In this document: positions 5,613 to 7,592 of the stretch, piece by piece
Layout: every line of letters starts with the position of its first letter
Numbering within the stretch: the first letter of the stretch is position 1
Assembly (NCBI GenBank): GCA_003483675.1
Contig: DMYK01000213.1
Location: 410 to 8,001, forward strand
DNA: 7,592 nt
Source of the DNA: Microcoleaceae cyanobacterium UBA11344
GTDB lineage: Bacteria; Cyanobacteriota; Cyanobacteriia; Cyanobacteriales; Microcoleaceae
Direction: 5' to 3'
The notes under the pieces: model-generated
What the model saw: the letters and a program-made list of their open reading frames with translations, nothing else
Told to the model about the DNA's origin: nothing
Databases searched by the model: none
Program-made: the position numbers and the translations under genes

Positions 5613-6737
5613 ATGTCCCTGCAAGATGAGATTGACAAAACAAGGCAAGAAATTCGGACTGATGGCTACTCAATGTCTATTGGAGAGTGGATCAGCCTTT
5701 ATGAGAAGAGTGAGATTGATATTCATCCAGATTTTCAGAGATTTTTTCGTTGGTCAGATCATCAAAAATCAACCTTCATAGAATCAATCTTGCTAGGTAT
5801 ACCTATTCCACCAATTTTTGTGAGCCAAAGAGATGATGGTGTTTGGGATGTTGTAGATGGTGTTCAGAGACTATCAACAATATATGAATTTGTCGGTCTT
5901 TTGAAAAAAGATGAATCAGAAAAAGATGAATCAGAAAACAATTCACAGCCAGTAGCTCTACAAAAAACTACATATTTAGCTTCTTTAGAAGGTAAAAAGT
6001 GGGACGATCCAAACGATCGAGATAATTCTTTCACTCAAACACAACGTTTATTGATTAAGCGCTCAAAAATTGCTGTCAATATTGTTGAGAAAGAAAGCGA
6101 CAAAATGATTAAATATGAGCTATTTCAGCGACTGAATACAGGAGGTTCAGTTGCTACACCTCAAGAAGTGAGAAATTGCATTCTTTTGATGTTGAATAAA
6201 GATTTATATCAATTGATGCGTTCACTGGCAGATTATGAAGCATTCAAAAAATGTACTGCTTTAAGCGATAGACTCTATGAAGAAAAGTATGATATGGAGT
6301 TAGTATTGCGTTTCATACTTCTATTCGATCAAGATGAGATCAGCCTTCAAAAGTTGGGTGGTGATGTTAGCGTTTTTCTGACAGACAAAATGCGTGAAAT
6401 GGCTCTTAATAAAAAATTAGATTATCAGCATATAGAAACCGCATTCAAAACAACATTCGATTTTCTGAATGAAATTACAGGTGATGATAGTTTCAAGAGA
6501 TATAAATCTGAACAAGACAGGTTCCTTGGTGGTTTTCTATTATCGGCCTATGAAGTGGTAGCATTGGGAATCGGATATAACTATAAAAATCTACCTCAAA
6601 CAAACCTGATATCTGATAAAATCAAAGGTATTTGGTCACATCCAATTTATCAAAAATGGTCGGGAGCAGGCGTGAATGCTGCAAGACGTTTACCTTACCT
6701 TATTCCGCTTGGTAGAAAAGTATTTTCCCCCGAATGA
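5613..6737 (+). CDS. DUF262 domain protein (ParB/GmrS-like), first gene of a DUF262-HEPN operon
   Basis: A 374-residue protein. The N-terminal DUF262 domain shows IDIHPDFQRFFRWS (35-48), FIESILLGIPIPPIFV (55-70) and VVDGVQRLSTI (80-90). The last contains the DGxQR signature, thought in GmrSD, BrxU and SspE relatives to act in nucleotide binding and hydrolysis; the usual DGQQR is DGVQR here. A second family motif, FQRLNTGGSVATPQEVRN, is at 171-188. The C-terminal ~150 residues look helical with no HNH/DUF1524 nuclease motif, so unlike GmrSD this protein probably has no nuclease of its own. A charged insert with a KDESE tandem repeat is at 99-108. Start ATG 5613 has no clear Shine-Dalgarno sequence, but the family motifs begin soon after and no upstream start fits. 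The stop overlaps the HEPN gene start (ATGA), indicating translational coupling and a joint function. A+T-rich codon use and only one CGATCG core suggest acquisition by transfer. Confidence 0.88.
   Translation: MSLQDEIDKTRQEIRTDGYSMSIGEWISLYEKSEIDIHPDFQRFFRWSDHQKSTFIESILLGIPIPPIFVSQRDDGVWDVVDGVQRLSTIYEFVGLLKKDESEKDESENNSQPVALQKTTYLASLEGKKWDDPNDRDNSFTQTQRLLIKRSKIAVNIVEKESDKMIKYELFQRLNTGGSVATPQEVRNCILLMLNKDLYQLMRSLADYEAFKKCTALSDRLYEEKYDMELVLRFILLFDQDEISLQKLGGDVSVFLTDKMREMALNKKLDYQHIETAFKTTFDFLNEITGDDSFKRYKSEQDRFLGGFLLSAYEVVALGIGYNYKNLPQTNLISDKIKGIWSHPIYQKWSGAGVNAARRLPYLIPLGRKVFSPE
5907..5936 (+). repeat. 15-bp tandem duplication inside the DUF262 gene
   Basis: The unit AAAGATGAATCAGAA occurs twice, exactly, at 5907-5921 and 5922-5936. 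It adds one KDESE pentapeptide without changing frame, in a charged loop between DUF262 motifs. Probably a slippage product that may vary between strains. Confidence 0.8.
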
Positions 6738-7444
6738 GTATCCGAACTGCTGAACAATTAAGTGATAAGCTTTCAACTGATCTTGCTTGGCGAAAGAAGG
6801 AACTTTCCGAACTTAAATCCTTGGTAGAAGCGAGAAATGTTTCTCCTCAAAGGCATAGTGCGTTGATTCGGAGTGGAATATGTATTCTCTATGCTCATTG
6901 GGAAGGTTTTGTAAAATTAGCATCAAATAGTTACTTAGAGTATGTTGCGATGCAAAAGCTGCGCTACGATCAGCTTAGTAGCAATTTTCTAGCTTTGGCA
7001 ATGAAGACAAAATTGAATGAGGCGAGAGACACAAATAAACCATCATTATATATACCTGTTTGTGATTTCTTCCTTTCTAGCTTAAATACTAAATGCTCTT
7101 TGCCATACAAAGACAAAGATGCAATTTCTACTGCATCCAATCTGTCTTCTGACATTTTGAAGGAAATAACTTGTACTCTGGGAATAGACTTTTCGGTTTA
7201 CTCTACTAAGTCCGTGTTAATCGATATTAAGCTTTTGAAAACAAGAAACGAAATTGCACATGGTAACTATTTGACGGTTGACAGAGAAGAGTATATAGAG
7301 TTACACACAGAAATTATGGGAATGCTTGATGTATTCCGTAATCAGATAGAAAATGCTGCTGTTAATAAGGATTTTATGCGGAATTCACCTGAGAGAGGCG
7401 ATCGCAACTCGTGCAATTATCGCAGTGTTTGGTATTTGCTGTGA
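6734..7444 (+). CDS. HEPN-domain protein (MAE_28990/MAE_18760 type), putative RNase effector
   Basis: A 236-residue, mostly helical protein without signal peptide or membrane segment. Residues 44-61 carry LIRSGICILYAHWEGFVK, a stretch I recognise from the MAE_28990/MAE_18760 HEPN family named after Microcystis genes. Near the C-terminus is RNEIAHG (171-177), which supplies the HEPN catalytic Rx4H motif (Arg171, His176) with a polar Asn next to Arg, as in active RNases such as those of toxins and defence systems. The ATG overlaps the stop of the DUF262 gene by 4 bp, so the proteins are probably made in fixed ratio. The likely role is a toxin or abortive-infection RNase controlled by the DUF262 partner; this is inference. 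The last ~14 residues (from 223) are encoded by one copy of a degenerate DNA duplication, so the native C-terminus may have been replaced. No terminator is seen after it. Confidence 0.87.
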   Translation: MSIRTAEQLSDKLSTDLAWRKKELSELKSLVEARNVSPQRHSALIRSGICILYAHWEGFVKLASNSYLEYVAMQKLRYDQLSSNFLALAMKTKLNEARDTNKPSLYIPVCDFFLSSLNTKCSLPYKDKDAISTASNLSSDILKEITCTLGIDFSVYSTKSVLIDIKLLKTRNEIAHGNYLTVDREEYIELHTEIMGMLDVFRNQIENAAVNKDFMRNSPERGDRNSCNYRSVWYLL

Positions 7445-7525
7445 AGGGCGATCGATCTTTTTAACTCAAGCATCGCTACCCGTACAATCATCACACAGTC
7501 TGGTATTTGCTGTGAAGGGCGATCG
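7401..7525 (+). repeat. Two-copy direct repeat, 71-bp period
   Basis: 7401-7454 aligns without gaps to 7472-7525 (46 of 54 positions identical). The last 25 bases of each (7430-7454, 7501-7525) are exact and end in a GGCGATCG HIP1-type core. The first copy contains the stop codon of the HEPN gene (7442-7444). The origin is a local duplication, now partly diverged. Confidence 0.8.
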
Positions 7526-7592
7526 CTATCCCATTCAATAGCACCTATGCGATCGCTCAAGATACTGGTAAAGGTGAACAGCTTTGAGGTAA
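7445..7592. other. 3' intergenic tail of the window
   Basis: Contains the second repeat copy and two GCGATCGC sites (7519-7526, 7549-7556). From ATG 7547 a frame stays open to the window end (15 codons: MRSLKILVKVNSFEV), but there is no ribosome binding site and it is too short to judge, so I do not call a gene. Confidence 0.4.

Noticed and set aside
7353..7541. Open frame of 62 codons overlapping the HEPN gene end
   Set aside because: Out of frame with the HEPN gene and made largely of the degenerate direct repeat; no ribosome binding site.
7401..7556. CRISPR-like array
   Set aside because: Only two imperfect copies, with similarity extending unevenly across the unit; no regular repeat-spacer pattern.

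Overview
The window looks like chromosomal DNA of a filamentous cyanobacterium (Oscillatoriales/Microcoleus-like by general impression). The HIP1 octamer GCGATCGC occurs at 2406, 2427, 7398, 7519 and 7549, with many shorter CGATCG cores. Two COP23-domain proteins, a Uma2-family protein and several short palindromic intergenic repeats of cyanobacterial type are also present. All genes I can support lie on the + strand.

Layout. 1-387 is the 3' end of a COP23-domain gene that begins before the window. After about 440 bp without a convincing gene comes a complete secreted trypsin-like protease with a C-terminal COP23 domain (825-2051). Its COP23 domain is about 60% identical to the first, so the pair looks like a tandem duplication. 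A 246-bp spacer holds a large branched palindromic repeat. Next is a 746-residue ThDP enzyme (2298-4538) that resembles phosphoketolase more than classical transketolase. It carries a C/G-rich palindromic repeat in frame at a domain junction. A 300-bp spacer (4539-4839) holds four copies of a 14-bp AAAACCCGGTTTCT motif as two inverted pairs. It is followed by a Uma2/DUF820 putative endonuclease (4840-5448).

The right-hand 2 kb is an A+T-richer, HIP1-poor, two-gene operon: a DUF262 (ParB/GmrS-like, DGxQR motif) protein at 5613-6737 and a MAE_28990-type HEPN protein with an RNEIAH (Rx4H) motif at 6734-7444. The genes overlap by 4 bp (ATGA). A consensus extended -10 promoter and a perfect 9-bp hairpin lie upstream. 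The gene content and coupling suggest an anti-phage or toxin-type module: DUF262 as nucleotide-dependent sensor or regulator and HEPN as RNase effector. This is the most interesting part of the window. The window closes in a degenerate duplication with 71-bp period that supplies the last codons and stop of the HEPN gene.

The protease/COP23 genes, the carbon-metabolism enzyme, Uma2 and the DUF262-HEPN pair appear to be separate transcription units with no obvious shared pathway. Function calls rest on motif recognition by eye; no database search was possible.
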